64,000 nucleotides of DNA. It comes from Desulfonatronum thiodismutans. Lineage in GTDB: Bacteria; Desulfobacterota; Desulfovibrionia; Desulfovibrionales; Desulfonatronaceae. Below the pieces are notes generated by a model. The model saw only the letters and a program-made list of their open reading frames with translations. It was not told where the DNA came from and made no database searches. The DNA lies in the NCBI RefSeq assembly GCF_000717475.1, contig NZ_JPIK01000006.1, forward strand, positions 47,670 to 111,669, given 5' to 3'. Numbering within the stretch: the stretch's first letter is position 1; each line of letters starts with the position of its first letter. Below are positions 1 to 10,263 of the stretch, in pieces. A program made the position numbers and the translations under genes.

Positions 1-1
1 T

Positions 2-757
2 TTCGGTTCGGAACGCCACCAGGCGGCGGTCATGCACCTGGAAGCCGCCATCCGCGAGACGACCACGCCCGAGAACGCCTGGCTGGAAATGCTCGTGGCC
101 GCCTTGCACCACGATGAACAATACGAAAAACTGACGCGCTGGTTGCCGCGGCTGATCACCCGAAATCCCGAGGACGGCAGGTACTGGCTGCAACTGGCCG
201 GCGTGTACCTGCGGCTGGACGATCAGCGTCAGGCCGCCGCCGTGCTTTCCGCCGCATACCATAAGGGGTTGTTTCAGACTTCCGAGGACATCGTCCGGCT
301 GGCACGGATGTATGTTCAGGCCGGAGCGCCCCGCAAAGCCGCGCACCTCCTGGAGGAGGGGATAGAGAACGGTCGCGTCGCGGTCACCGCGGAGCACCAG
401 GAACTGCTGGCCAATGCCTGGCTGCAAGCCCGTGAGACGCGCCGCGCGGCCTGCGCCCTGGGACAAAAAGCGCGTAACGGCGGGGACTGCAAAACCCATT
501 TACGGGCAGGCCGCTTGCTGATGCAGGTGGAGGACTGGAGCGGGGCCAGGGAGCACCTGGAGCTGGCGACCCCGGGCCGATGCGAACGCACCCGGGCCGA
601 AGCCCTGTTGCTGCTGGGCATGGCCGCGTATCACGAGGGCCGAATGGAAGAAGCTCGCGACGCCTTTGTCCTGGCCCGGGAAATCCCCGAGCAGCGCAGG
701 CAGGCCGAGAGCTGGCTGGAGGTGCTGAGCCGGGGGCAGGGGAGGTCGGCGACGTGA
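2..757 (+). CDS. TPR-repeat protein, 5' end outside the window
   Basis: The frame is open from the first bases of the window, so the gene starts upstream; an internal ATG at 32 is unlikely to be the true start. The visible 251 residues are almost all helical and carry degenerate tetratricopeptide-type pairs, for example around WLQLAGVYLRLDDQRQAAAVL and ALLLLGMAAYHEGRMEEARDAF. TPR proteins act as protein-protein adaptors; nothing here fixes the partner. The stop is followed by about 200 bases without a gene and then the aromatic operon leader, so it is not part of that operon. Function otherwise unknown. Confidence 0.75.
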   Translation, partial: FGSERHQAAVMHLEAAIRETTTPENAWLEMLVAALHHDEQYEKLTRWLPRLITRNPEDGRYWLQLAGVYLRLDDQRQAAAVLSAAYHKGLFQTSEDIVRLARMYVQAGAPRKAAHLLEEGIENGRVAVTAEHQELLANAWLQARETRRAACALGQKARNGGDCKTHLRAGRLLMQVEDWSGAREHLELATPGRCERTRAEALLLLGMAAYHEGRMEEARDAFVLAREIPEQRRQAESWLEVLSRGQGRSAT

Positions 758-923
758 GGGTGAAAATGTTCATGGTGCGGCGTTCTTCGTTGTGGTGTTG
801 ACGGGCATGAGTCCAGGGACTTTGGTGCGGGTTTGAACCAGGAAACGGTTTCTCAAGGTGCCTATCGGCCATCGAGCGCCAATCTGTTCTGAATCATTCC
901 AAAAAGAAATATGCAAAAAACGC

Positions 924-951
924 TTGACACATTCCAGCGGTATTCACTATT
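924..951 (+). promoter_or_regulatory. Candidate promoter of the aromatic operon
   Basis: A perfect TTGACA at 924-929 lies just upstream of the leader peptide. The -10 side is weak: the best hexamers are CACTAT (945-950, spacer 15) or ACTATT (946-951, spacer 16). The rest of 758-961 shows no gene. If this is the promoter, the transcript starts only a few bases before the leader ATG at 962. Confidence 0.35.
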
Positions 952-961
952 GACCTTCTCC

Positions 962-1066
962 ATGCATTCCTCCACCACCTTCCTCACCACGAACTTTTAT
1001 TTTGGTTTTTTTTATTTTTGGCGTGGTTTGGCCTGTGGTCAGAGGGAAGCGGTGTATCCGAAATAG
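962..1066 (+). CDS. Aromatic-amino-acid leader peptide (attenuation), 34 aa
   Basis: A 34-codon frame starting ATG at 962 and ending TAG at 1064-1066. Residues 12-20 read FYFGFFYFW, so eight of nine consecutive codons call for Phe, Tyr or Trp. This is the classic make-up of a leader peptide that senses charged tRNA, and it sits directly before an intrinsic terminator (1096-1129) and the first gene of an operon making all three aromatic amino acids. No good Shine-Dalgarno sequence is visible before the ATG, which may mean translation from the very 5' end. The role is inferred from composition and position; I know of no description of this exact peptide. Confidence 0.75.
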   Translation: MHSSTTFLTTNFYFGFFYFWRGLACGQREAVYPK

Positions 1067-1092
1067 CAGGAAACTCTATCAAAACCGCTCTC

Positions 1093-1129
1093 AAAGGGCC
1101 GCAGGCAAACCGCCGGCGGCCCTTTTTTT
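1093..1129 (+). terminator. Attenuator terminator ahead of aroA'
   Basis: Stem GGGCCGC (1096-1102) pairs with GCGGCCC (1116-1122), extendable by AAA/TTT, and is followed by seven Ts (1123-1129). It lies 30 bases after the stop of the aromatic leader peptide and 70 bases before the first structural gene. An upstream competitor stem is possible: AGCGGT (1048-1053, inside the leader frame) pairs perfectly with ACCGCT (1084-1089). This fits transcription termination when aromatic tRNAs are charged. Confidence 0.8.
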
Positions 1130-1198
1130 ATGGCTGAATCGGCGGAAGCGACCCCCAGGGACAACACCAGGCGACAATGCCGGGGGAGGGGAAAGGTC

Positions 1199-2002
1199 AT
1201 GCAGAACATGCACTTGGGCAAAGCCGTCCGTCTGGAACGGATTTTCAACCGCAACACGGGCCGGACCATCGTCGTGCCCATGGACCATGGGGTCAGCGTG
1301 GGGCCCATCGACGGGCTGGTGGACATGCGCGATGCCATCAACGGGGTGGCCGAGGGCGGAGCCAACGCCATCATCCTGCACAAGGGGTTGGTGCGCTGCT
1401 CACACCGGGGCAAGGGGGCGGACATCGGATTGATCGTGCATCTCTCGGCCAGCACGTCCCTGTCGCCCTTTCCCAACGCCAAGACCCTGGTGGGTACGGT
1501 GGAGGACGCCATCAAGCTGGGCGCGGACGCGGTCAGCCTGCACGTCAACCTGGGCGACGAAACCGAGCGTGACATGCTGGAGCAGATGGGCCAAGTGACC
1601 ACCAAGGCCATGGACTGGGGCATGCCGGTGCTGGCCATGGTCTACGCCCGGGGGCCGAAAGTCGGCAACGAATACGATCCGGACGTGGTGGCCCAGTGCG
1701 CCAGGGTTGGCGTGGAACTGGGCGCGGACGTGGTCAAGGTGCCGTACACCGGCAGCGTGGAGTCCTTCCGGAGGGTTGTGGACGGCTGCTGCGTGCCGGT
1801 GGTCATTGCCGGCGGGCCGAAGCTGGACAGCAGCGAGGACCTGGTGCGCATGGTCTACGACAGTTTGCAAGCCGGCGGCGCGGGCTTGTCCATCGGCCGC
1901 AACATCTTTCAGGCCGCCCAGCCGGCCCGGCTGGTCCAGGCCCTGCACGGCATCGTCCACGACGACTGGGAAGTGGCCCAGGCCATGGAACTGTTACAGT
2001 AG
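1199..2002 (+). CDS. aroA': 2-amino-3,7-dideoxy-D-threo-hept-6-ulosonate synthase (AroA', DhnA-type aldolase)
   Basis: Class I aldolase of the DhnA/MJ0400 family, 267 aa, the first step of the archaeal-type route to 3-dehydroquinate, replacing DAHP synthase. Visible marks are the N-terminal VPMDHGVS segment, the [10 protein letters not shown] strand and the Schiff-base lysine in [10 protein letters not shown] (about Lys180). The start at ATG 1199 is chosen because GGGGAGGGGAAAGG precedes it; an in-frame ATG at 1130 lies in the terminator T-run and would add a non-conserved tail. It is first in the aromatic operon and directly followed by its pathway partner AroB'. Expression is probably set by the attenuator upstream. 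The pairing with the next gene makes the assignment firm. Confidence 0.9.
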   Translation: MQNMHLGKAVRLERIFNRNTGRTIVVPMDHGVSVGPIDGLVDMRDAINGVAEGGANAIILHKGLVRCSHRGKGADIGLIVHLSASTSLSPFPNAKTLVGTVEDAIKLGADAVSLHVNLGDETERDMLEQMGQVTTKAMDWGMPVLAMVYARGPKVGNEYDPDVVAQCARVGVELGADVVKVPYTGSVESFRRVVDGCCVPVVIAGGPKLDSSEDLVRMVYDSLQAGGAGLSIGRNIFQAAQPARLVQALHGIVHDDWEVAQAMELLQ

Positions 2003-2011
2003 GAGAGCATC

Positions 2012-2995
2012 ATGATCCAAGTTTGGTTCAAGGCCGTACCCTTTGACAAAGCCACCGTGACCCTGGCCCTGGAATCCGGGGTGGACGCCCTGATCGCCCC
2101 GGCGGGCAAGGTTGATGAGATTAAGGCCCTGGGCCGGGTCGTGGTTTTCGCCGAGGACGAGGTGGATGCGATCCGGCTGGAGAGCAAGGCCGACGAGGAA
2201 GCCGCGACGCGATGCATGCGCTCCCAGGGCAAGGTGCTGCTGCGCCTGGGCTGGGAGATCATTCCCGTGGAGAACATCCTGGCCCAGGGCGAAGGCCTGG
2301 GCGTGGAGGTGGCCTCCCTGGATCAGGCCCGGCTGGCCGCCGGCATTCTGGAGCGGGGGGTGGATTTCGTGGTGGTCGTGCCCGAGGCCATACATGACCT
2401 GAAGGCCATCGTGGCCGCCCTGAAGCTCTCCGAGGGCCGCCTGGAGTTGAGCACGGCCCGCGTCGACGCCATCACCCCCGTGGGGCTGGGGCATCGGGTC
2501 TGCGTGGACACCTGTTCCCTGCTGCGCACCGGCCAGGGCATGCTGGTGGGCAATTCCAGCGCCTTTACCTTTCTGGTGCATGCCGAGACCGAGGAAAATC
2601 CGTATGTCGCGGCCCGGCCCTTCCGGATCAACGCCGGTGCCGTGCATGCCTACACCCTGCTGCCGCGAAACCGGACCGCTTATTTGGGGGAAGTCGCCTC
2701 CGGACGGGAAGTGCTGATCGTCGACGGCCAAGGGCAGAATCAGGGCCAAACATCATTGGCCGTGGTCGGCCGCGCCAAGGTGGAGATCCGGCCTTTGATC
2801 CTGATTTCCGCGACCTGCGGGGACAGGACCGGCACGATCTTTCTGCAGAACGCGGAGACCATCCGCCTCGTCCGCCCCGACGGGTCTCCTGTAAGCGTGG
2901 TGGCCCTGGCTCCAGGCGATGAAATTCTCTGCCGCCTGGACGTGGCTGGCCGCCATTTCGGCATGGCCATCAGCGAGGAGATCAGCGAAGCATGA
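2012..2995 (+). CDS. aroB': 3-dehydroquinate synthase II (AroB')
   Basis: 327-aa protein of the MJ1249 family, which oxidatively deaminates the AroA' product to 3-dehydroquinate with NAD+. The family's conserved C-terminal stretch is present (VNAGAVHAYTLL-like region read here as INAGAVHAYTLLP, then YLGEVASGREVL and the VGRAKVEIRPLILI block). Start ATG 2012 follows an AGGAG ribosome site. The stop overlaps the pheA start in an ATGA, indicating translational coupling. No canonical aroB or DAHP synthase is seen in the window, consistent with this being the working route. Confidence 0.92.
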   Translation: MIQVWFKAVPFDKATVTLALESGVDALIAPAGKVDEIKALGRVVVFAEDEVDAIRLESKADEEAATRCMRSQGKVLLRLGWEIIPVENILAQGEGLGVEVASLDQARLAAGILERGVDFVVVVPEAIHDLKAIVAALKLSEGRLELSTARVDAITPVGLGHRVCVDTCSLLRTGQGMLVGNSSAFTFLVHAETEENPYVAARPFRINAGAVHAYTLLPRNRTAYLGEVASGREVLIVDGQGQNQGQTSLAVVGRAKVEIRPLILISATCGDRTGTIFLQNAETIRLVRPDGSPVSVVALAPGDEILCRLDVAGRHFGMAISEEISEA

Positions 2996-4125
2996 GCCCG
3001 AACCATTCCGACCCGTCCGAACTGTCGCCCGAAGCCCAGGCTCGAATGGCCGAGCTACGCCACGGCATTGATGCCATTGACCAGGAACTCTTGGCCACCC
3101 TCAACCGCCGGGCCGCACTGAGCCTCGAAGTGGGGCGGATCAAGCGCGATTCACGGGACATCATTTTCAAACCGTTCCGGGAAAAGGAACTGCTGACCAG
3201 CCTGGCCACGGCCAACCCCGGCCCGCTCCCGGAAGAGCATCTGCGCAACATCTACCGGGAAATTCTTTCTTCTTCCCGGCGGCTGCAGCGGCCTCAGACC
3301 ATCGTCTATCTCGGCCCGGAAGGCACCTTTTCCTACTTCGCCGGGGTGGAATACCTGGGTCACAGCGCGGAATTCCAGCCCAAACCGACCCTGCACGAGG
3401 TTTTTCAGGCCGTGGTGGCCCGGGAGGCCGAGCTGGGGGTGATTCCCCTGGAAAATTCCCTGCAAGGCACCGTGGGCCAGAGCCTGGACCTGTTCCTGCA
3501 ATTCGAGGTCCACGTCCAGGCGGAAATCTATTGCAAGATCAGCCACGCCCTGCTCTCCACGGCCAGCCAACTGGCCGACGTGAACACGGTTTACTCCCAT
3601 CCCCAGGCCCTGGAGCAGTGCTCGACTTGGCTGCGTTCCCACCTGCCCACGGCCCGGATCGTGCCCGCGGAAAGCACGGCCGCCGCCGGTCGCCGGGTGT
3701 TGGAGGAGCCGAACAGCGCGGCCATCGGCCACGTCCGCATGGGCCGAATGCTCGGCCTGACCGCCTTGGCCCGGCGGATCGAGGACCAGCCTGACAACTG
3801 GACCCGTTTTTTGGTCATCGGCTCCCTTCCCGCGGGCGCCGGAAACCAAGACAAGACGTCCATCCTGTTCACCCTGCCGGACAAGCCCGGCGCCCTGGCC
3901 GCGGTCCTGAATTTGCTGGCCCGCGAAGGCATCAACATGAAAAAGCTCGAATCCCGGCCCTTTCGCGGCGAAAAATGGAAATACGTCTTTTTCGTGGATC
4001 TGGAATGCGACGTCAGTCGCCAGGAGTACCAACAGGTCCTGGCCGACCTGCGCGACAACTGCCACACCCTGCGCATCCTCGGCAGCTACCCGTCCGGGCC
4101 GTATCTGGACGTCAGTGAAGGGTGA
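2992..4125 (+). CDS. pheA: Bifunctional chorismate mutase / prephenate dehydratase (P-protein)
   Basis: 377 aa with three parts in order: an AroQ-type chorismate mutase (about residues 15-100), the prephenate dehydratase domain opening at YLGPEGTFSYFA and containing the TRF motif in NWTRFLVIG, and a C-terminal ACT domain with the ESRP Phe-binding motif near residue 320. It converts chorismate to phenylpyruvate and should be feedback-inhibited by phenylalanine through the ACT domain. Start codon overlaps the aroB' stop; its own stop overlaps an upstream GTG of the aroA frame. Confidence 0.95.
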   Translation: MSPNHSDPSELSPEAQARMAELRHGIDAIDQELLATLNRRAALSLEVGRIKRDSRDIIFKPFREKELLTSLATANPGPLPEEHLRNIYREILSSSRRLQRPQTIVYLGPEGTFSYFAGVEYLGHSAEFQPKPTLHEVFQAVVAREAELGVIPLENSLQGTVGQSLDLFLQFEVHVQAEIYCKISHALLSTASQLADVNTVYSHPQALEQCSTWLRSHLPTARIVPAESTAAAGRRVLEEPNSAAIGHVRMGRMLGLTALARRIEDQPDNWTRFLVIGSLPAGAGNQDKTSILFTLPDKPGALAAVLNLLAREGINMKKLESRPFRGEKWKYVFFVDLECDVSRQEYQQVLADLRDNCHTLRILGSYPSGPYLDVSEG

Positions 4126-4160
4126 GCTTTTCACTTCTCAATCTTTTTCAGGAACAATCT

Positions 4161-5522
4161 ATGCCGACCCCCGTCATCCTCCAGGCCCCGGCCTCCAAGT
4201 CCCTCTCCCACCGTGCCCTGATCGCCGCGGCTTTGGCCCCTGGTCAGTCCCATTTGAGCAATGTTCTGGAAAGCGAGGATCTGGAGCGGACCCGGGATAT
4301 TTTGGCCCGGGCTTCGGCCCTGATTGAGCGCGGCGACCCCGGCAAGTACGCGGTTTCGGGCATGCCGCGCGGCCCGCTGGGCCGACAGCGCCAGGACGAC
4401 CAGGAGCCGCTGGTCATGGACGTGGGCGAGTCCGGGACCACCTGTCGGTTGCTGACCGCGGTACTGGCCGCCGGGCATGGGTCATTTCGGATCCAGGGCC
4501 GGGGAAAGATGCACAGTCGGCCCATCGCCAGCCTGGTCACGGCTTTGATTTCCCAGGGGATCGAGGTGGAATATCAGGAGCAGCCGGGCTGCCCACCTTT
4601 GCTCCTGCATGCCACCGGACTGCCCGGAGGCGAGGTGACCATCGACCTGGACGAATCCAGCCAGTACCTTTCCGGTCTGCTCCTGGCGGCGCCCTTGGCC
4701 CGTGCGGTCATGACCATTTTGGTGGGCGGGAGCAAGGTGGTTTCCTGGCCATATGTCGGTCTGACCCTGGACATCATGGAGCGATTCGGTGTGACTTTCC
4801 AGGTGCAGACACTGCACCATGAGCACTGGATGGACGTGGACTGGCGCGAGCCCGGCGAGATTGCTCCGGGCCGGTTGCGCATCCGGGTTCAGCCCGGCGC
4901 GTACCAGGCCAGGGACATGGCCGTGGAGGGGGACTGGAGCAACGCCTCCTATTTCCTGGCCGCCGGGGCCCTGAGCGCCGTTCCGGTGGGGCTGCGCGGC
5001 CTGAATCCCGAGTCTCTTCAGGGCGACCGGGCCATCGTGGACATCCTGGCCCGGATGGGGGCCGTGGTGTCTTGGGATCAAGATCAAGTGACCGTGGTCG
5101 GCGGCGAGCTGCGTGGCGTGGACCTGGACATGGGTGCCTGCCCGGACCTGGTGCCCACGGTGGGCGCGGTGGCGGCCCAGGCCAAGGGGGCGACCACGAT
5201 TCGCAACGTGGCCCATTTGCGGATCAAGGAAAGCGACCGCCTGGACGCGGTGGTCACGGAGCTGGCCCGAATCGGAGCCGGGACCACCGCCTTGGAGGAC
5301 GGGCTGCGGATCGAACCGGCTCCGCTTCCCGTTGGCAAACGCCTTGCCTTCAAGACCTACGCGGACCATCGCCTGGCCATGAGTCTGTCCCTGCTGGAAC
5401 TGGGCGGCGTCGGCGTGGACCTGGATCAACCCGGCTGCGTGGCCAAGTCCTTTCCGGAGTTCTGGACGCGGTGGGATGAGCTGAAAGCCGGCCTTGCCGG
5501 CGCGGGACGGGCAGCGGCGTGA
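4161..5522 (+). CDS. aroA: 3-phosphoshikimate 1-carboxyvinyltransferase (EPSP synthase)
   Basis: Transfers enolpyruvate from PEP to shikimate-3-phosphate. Motifs seen: the N-terminal QAPASKSLSHRAL, the GESGTTCRLL loop and RIKESDRLDAV near residue 355. I start at ATG 4161 (453 aa) because AGGA lies eight bases upstream and family members begin just before QAPASKS; a GTG at 4122 overlapping the pheA stop would add 13 residues and remains possible. The stop overlaps the next gene's GTG. Note the same symbol is used elsewhere for the unrelated aldolase at the head of the operon. Confidence 0.94.
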   Translation: MPTPVILQAPASKSLSHRALIAAALAPGQSHLSNVLESEDLERTRDILARASALIERGDPGKYAVSGMPRGPLGRQRQDDQEPLVMDVGESGTTCRLLTAVLAAGHGSFRIQGRGKMHSRPIASLVTALISQGIEVEYQEQPGCPPLLLHATGLPGGEVTIDLDESSQYLSGLLLAAPLARAVMTILVGGSKVVSWPYVGLTLDIMERFGVTFQVQTLHHEHWMDVDWREPGEIAPGRLRIRVQPGAYQARDMAVEGDWSNASYFLAAGALSAVPVGLRGLNPESLQGDRAIVDILARMGAVVSWDQDQVTVVGGELRGVDLDMGACPDLVPTVGAVAAQAKGATTIRNVAHLRIKESDRLDAVVTELARIGAGTTALEDGLRIEPAPLPVGKRLAFKTYADHRLAMSLSLLELGGVGVDLDQPGCVAKSFPEFWTRWDELKAGLAGAGRAAA

Positions 5523-6316
5523 GCACGACGGGCGCGCAAAATCAGGCCGGGACGATTTCCCGGTGCTGCGTAATCGGTTCTCGCGGACGGATGGGCGGTC
5601 TGTTCGTCTCCCGCCTGGACGCCGCAGGGATCGCGGTGATCGGGCTGGATCAGCCCTTGGAGCAAGCCCGGTTGGTCGAGGTGCTGCCCGGCCAGGACCT
5701 GCTGCTCCTGGCGGTTCCTGCCCCGGCCATGGAGGACGTCCTGAAGAAATGTTGCCCGCACTGCTCTCCGGAGACCATCCTGATGGACGTCTGCTCCGTG
5801 AAGGTCCAACCTCTGGGCCTGATGCTCCGCCATCATCCCGGCCCGGTGGTGGGCACGCACCCCTTGTTCGGCCAGGAGCCCGGCGACGATCCCCGGGTAG
5901 CCGTGACCCCCGGCCGGGACGAGTCCGCGGCCCGAGCCGTGTCCGTCCTCATGGAGCAACTGGGCTTCATCCCTTTCCCGACCACAGCGGAAACCCACGA
6001 TCGGGCCATGGCCGCGGTTCAGGGGCTGAATTTCGTGACCACCTGCGCCTATCTGGCCGCCCTGGCCGGGGACGAGGAAATCCGCGACTTCCTGACCCCG
6101 TCCTTCCGCCGCCGCCTGGACGCAGCCCGCAAGATGCTCACCGAAGACGCAGCCCTGTTCGCGGATTTGTTCGAGGCCAACCCCTACAGCCAGGACGCGG
6201 TCCGGCTGTTCCGCTCCCACCTCAACCTCGCCGCTGGCGGGGACATGGACGTCCTGGCCCAGCGGGCAGGCTGGTGGTGGCGAAGCTCGAAGCAAGGGGG
6301 GGAGACCGGCCCGTGA
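5519..6316 (+). CDS. tyrA: Prephenate dehydrogenase (TyrA), with Trp-rich tail
   Basis: 265-aa monofunctional prephenate dehydrogenase: Rossmann nucleotide site at VIGSRGRMGG (residues ~18-27), then DVCSVKVQPL and GTHPLFGQ typical of the TyrA family. It starts with GTG in a GTGA overlap with aroA. The C-terminus is odd: three consecutive TGG codons at 6272-6280 (WWWRSS) followed by 11 more codons and the stop, immediately before a terminator hairpin and trpE. This looks like a trp leader peptide built into the end of tyrA. An internal ATG at 6245 could also give a separate 23-aa peptide in the same frame. Confidence 0.9.
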   Translation: MSTTGAQNQAGTISRCCVIGSRGRMGGLFVSRLDAAGIAVIGLDQPLEQARLVEVLPGQDLLLLAVPAPAMEDVLKKCCPHCSPETILMDVCSVKVQPLGLMLRHHPGPVVGTHPLFGQEPGDDPRVAVTPGRDESAARAVSVLMEQLGFIPFPTTAETHDRAMAAVQGLNFVTTCAYLAALAGDEEIRDFLTPSFRRRLDAARKMLTEDAALFADLFEANPYSQDAVRLFRSHLNLAAGGDMDVLAQRAGWWWRSSKQGGETGP

Positions 6317-6385
6317 GTCCAGGTGCATCCAGAGTGTACTGAAGATAAGAAAGCCGCTTCTCCCCCAGGGGAGGGCGGCTTTTTT
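6245..6385 (+). promoter_or_regulatory. trp attenuator embedded in the 3' end of tyrA
   Basis: Elements in order: Trp codons TGG-TGG-TGG (6272-6280), the segment GGGGGAGA (6298-6305), the stop of tyrA (6314-6316), then a terminator hairpin. The terminator pairs AAGCCGC (6351-6357) with GCGGCTT (6375-6381) and CTCCC (6360-6364) with GGGAG (6369-6373), followed by six Ts (6380-6385). GGGGGAGA is perfectly complementary to TCTCCCCC (6359-6366), the inner 5' arm of the terminator, and so can act as antiterminator. A ribosome stalled at the Trp codons leaves 6298-6305 free; one that reaches the stop covers it. Geometry seen directly; function inferred. Confidence 0.75.
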
Positions 6386-6422
6386 CGTAAACCAAGAACT
6401 CAAACACTTCAAAGGAGCCATC

Positions 6423-7833
<1,411 letters not shown>

Positions 7834-7853
<20 letters not shown>

Positions 7854-8460
7854 CTACGACTCGTTCACCTTCAATCTGGTCCAGGCCTTTCAGGTTCTGG
7901 GCCGTTTCCCCCACGTGGTCCGCAACGACCAGCCGGAGTTGCCGGGCCTGGCGAGCAGTCCGGAGTTGGAGGCCGTGGTCATTTCTCCGGGGCCGAGCCG
8001 ACCGGAGCTGGCCGGGAAGTGCCTGGAGTTCCTGAAGCTGCTGCCCACTACCGTGCCGGTGTTGGGTATTTGTCTGGGACATCAGATTTTGGGACATCAT
8101 GCCGGGGCCTCGGTGGTGGTGGGCCAGCGAATCATGCACGGCAAGACATCTCCGGTCCGGCATACTGGCGAAGGCTTGTTTGCCGGGCTGCCCCAGCCCA
8201 TGGAGTGCGGGCGTTATCATTCCCTGCTGGTCCGGGTGGAGGAAGCGCCGAAGCTGCTGGAGCGCACGGCCTGGACGGAAGATGGTAAGGACGATGGCGA
8301 TGGCGAAGACGAGGTCATGGGGCTGCGCTTCACGGACCGGCCCTGGGCCGGGGTGCAGTTTCATCCGGAGTCCATTCTGACTCCGGACGGCCCAAAACTT
8401 TTGGAGAATTTTCTGAAGATGCACGCCTTAACCGCTGAGCCGGGAGGAAAGAGCCAATGA
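7834..8460 (+). CDS. trpG: Anthranilate synthase component II (glutamine amidotransferase)
   Basis: 208-aa class I glutamine amidotransferase. The opening LIDNYDSFTFNLVQ, the nucleophile cysteine in GICLGHQILG (about residue 80) and the FHPES motif near residue 175 complete the catalytic Cys-His-Glu set. The start ATG 7834 follows GGGAGG and lies inside the end of trpE; the stop overlaps the trpD start (ATGA). A short acidic insert (KDDGDGEDEV) near residue 155 is not typical but lies in a surface loop. Confidence 0.95.
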
Positions 8461-9470
8461 CCACGCGTATCAGCGACATCCTTGAACAACTGGCCCGCAG
8501 GCAGCCGCTGACCGACGTGCAGGCGGACCAGGTGTTCAACGCCCTGCTTCTGGGCGAGTTGAGCCAGGCCCAGGCCGGAGCCTTCCTGATGGGCTTGCGG
8601 GCCAAGGGCGAGGACTCCACGGATTTGGCCGCCGGGGTGCGGGCCGGACTGGCCCATGCCCGTCAGATTCCCGGGCTTTCCGGGCCGCGCATCGACACCT
8701 GCGGCACCGGGGGGGACAATGCCCACAGCTTCAACTGCTCCACGGCCGTGGCCCTTTTTTTGGCCGAGTTAGGCTATCAGGTGGTCAAGCACGGCAACCG
8801 GGCCGTGTCCTCTTCCTGCGGCAGCGCCGACGTGCTGGAAGCCCTGGGCGTGCCCCTGGAGACGAACCCCGAGGACGTGGCCGGGCGGCTGGCCGCCGGC
8901 AAATTCGTTTTTCTCTTCGCCCCGGCCTATCATCCGGCCTTTAAGCATATCATGCCCGTGCGCCGGGATCTGGGCATCCGGACCCTGTTCAATCTGATGG
9001 GACCGCTGCTTAATCCGGCCCGACCCACCCATCAGCTCATCGGCGTGGGCGACCCGCAGGCCCTGTTCACCATGGGCGAGGCCCTGCTGCTCACCGGGGT
9101 GGAGCGAGCCCTGGTAGTCCACGGGGCCGGCGGGTTCGACGAGCTGACCACCTTTGGCCCGGCCCGCTGCTATCTGGTCAAGGACGGGATCATGGAAAAA
9201 ACGGCCATCAATCCGGAACGGCTGGGTTTCGACCGCCACGCGCCGGAGGACGTGGCGGTCCGGGACAAGGACCATGCCGTGGGCGTGCTGCGGGAAATTC
9301 TTGGCGGCGGCGGCCCGGAGGCCATGGTCCAGATGGCGGCCTTGAATCTGGCGGCCTGCCTCTTTCTGCTGGAAGAAGGCAAGACCCTGGTGGAATGCGC
9401 GGATTTGGCCCGGGCCGCGATGAAGCGGGGCGTGAGTGGCCGGGTACTCCATGGGGGACTCCATGGGTAG
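8457..9470 (+). CDS. trpD: Anthranilate phosphoribosyltransferase
   Basis: 337 aa, usual length for the family. The phosphoribosyl pyrophosphate site is seen in DTCGTGGDN and in KHGNRAVSSSCGSADVLEALG. It attaches phosphoribose to anthranilate. ATGA overlap with trpG; the 3' end overlaps the chosen trpC start by eight bases. Confidence 0.95.
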   Translation: MTTRISDILEQLARRQPLTDVQADQVFNALLLGELSQAQAGAFLMGLRAKGEDSTDLAAGVRAGLAHARQIPGLSGPRIDTCGTGGDNAHSFNCSTAVALFLAELGYQVVKHGNRAVSSSCGSADVLEALGVPLETNPEDVAGRLAAGKFVFLFAPAYHPAFKHIMPVRRDLGIRTLFNLMGPLLNPARPTHQLIGVGDPQALFTMGEALLLTGVERALVVHGAGGFDELTTFGPARCYLVKDGIMEKTAINPERLGFDRHAPEDVAVRDKDHAVGVLREILGGGGPEAMVQMAALNLAACLFLLEEGKTLVECADLARAAMKRGVSGRVLHGGLHG

Positions 9471-10263
9471 CTCCATGCTTGAGCGCTTTCGCCAGGCCAA
9501 GCAGGCTGAAATCCGGGAGCTGATCTCCCTGGAATCCGCGGGCCGCCTGCCCGAGCCGTCTATCACTCCTCGTCCGTCTCTGGCCAAAGCCTTGCTGGAG
9601 CGGGGACCGGGCGCGGTGATCGCGGAGTACAAACGAGCCTCGCCCAGTCGGGGAGTGATCAACGCGAACTGGCCTCCGGACCGGGCCGCCGCCGGGTATG
9701 CCCGGGCCGGGGCAGCGGCCTTGTCCGTGCTCACCGAGGAGACCTATTTCCAGGGTAGCCTGGAGTATCTCCCGGTCATGGCCGTTTCCGGCCTGCCCCT
9801 GCTGCGCAAGGATTTCTTGCTCCACCCCTTGCAGGTTCGTCAAACCGCCGCCACCCCGGCCTCGGCCCTGCTGCTCATCGCCCGGATGCTCAGCCAGTCG
9901 GAGTTGGAAATCATGTTGACAGAATGTCGGACGTTCGGCCTGGAAGCCGTGGTGGAGGTTTTTGACGAGGCGGACTTGGACAAGGCCAAAGCGGCGAACT
10001 CGACGCTGATCCAGGTCAACAACCGGGACCTGGATCGACTGACCACGGACCTGCGCATTTCCGAGGATCTGATCCGGCACAAAGCCGAGGGCGAGGTCTG
10101 GATCAGCGCCAGCGGGATGAACTCGGCCCAGGACATGGCCCGGATGCGCGACGCCGGATTTCACGGCCTGCTCATCGGCTCCCGGCTGATGCAAGAGCCT
10201 GATCCGGGGCAGGCCCTGGCGGACCTGTTGCGAACCATGCGAGAGGTACAATCGTATGCATGA
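9463..10263 (+). CDS. trpC: Indole-3-glycerol phosphate synthase
   Basis: TIM-barrel enzyme closing the indole ring. The substrate-binding IAEYKRASPSRG motif, LRKDF and the VNNRDL strand are present. Several starts compete: GTG 9436, ATG 9451, ATG 9463 and ATG 9475. ATG 9463 is chosen (266 aa) because GGGGGA sits five bases upstream; the region upstream repeats the short unit GGACTCCATGGG, which blurs the choice. Its stop overlaps the trpF start. Confidence 0.93.
   Translation: MGSSMLERFRQAKQAEIRELISLESAGRLPEPSITPRPSLAKALLERGPGAVIAEYKRASPSRGVINANWPPDRAAAGYARAGAAALSVLTEETYFQGSLEYLPVMAVSGLPLLRKDFLLHPLQVRQTAATPASALLLIARMLSQSELEIMLTECRTFGLEAVVEVFDEADLDKAKAANSTLIQVNNRDLDRLTTDLRISEDLIRHKAEGEVWISASGMNSAQDMARMRDAGFHGLLIGSRLMQEPDPGQALADLLRTMREVQSYA

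Noticed and set aside
1130..1198. Upstream ATG as start of aroA'
   Set aside because: It lies directly after the attenuator T-run, has no ribosome site and would add 23 non-conserved residues; ATG 1199 has a strong site.
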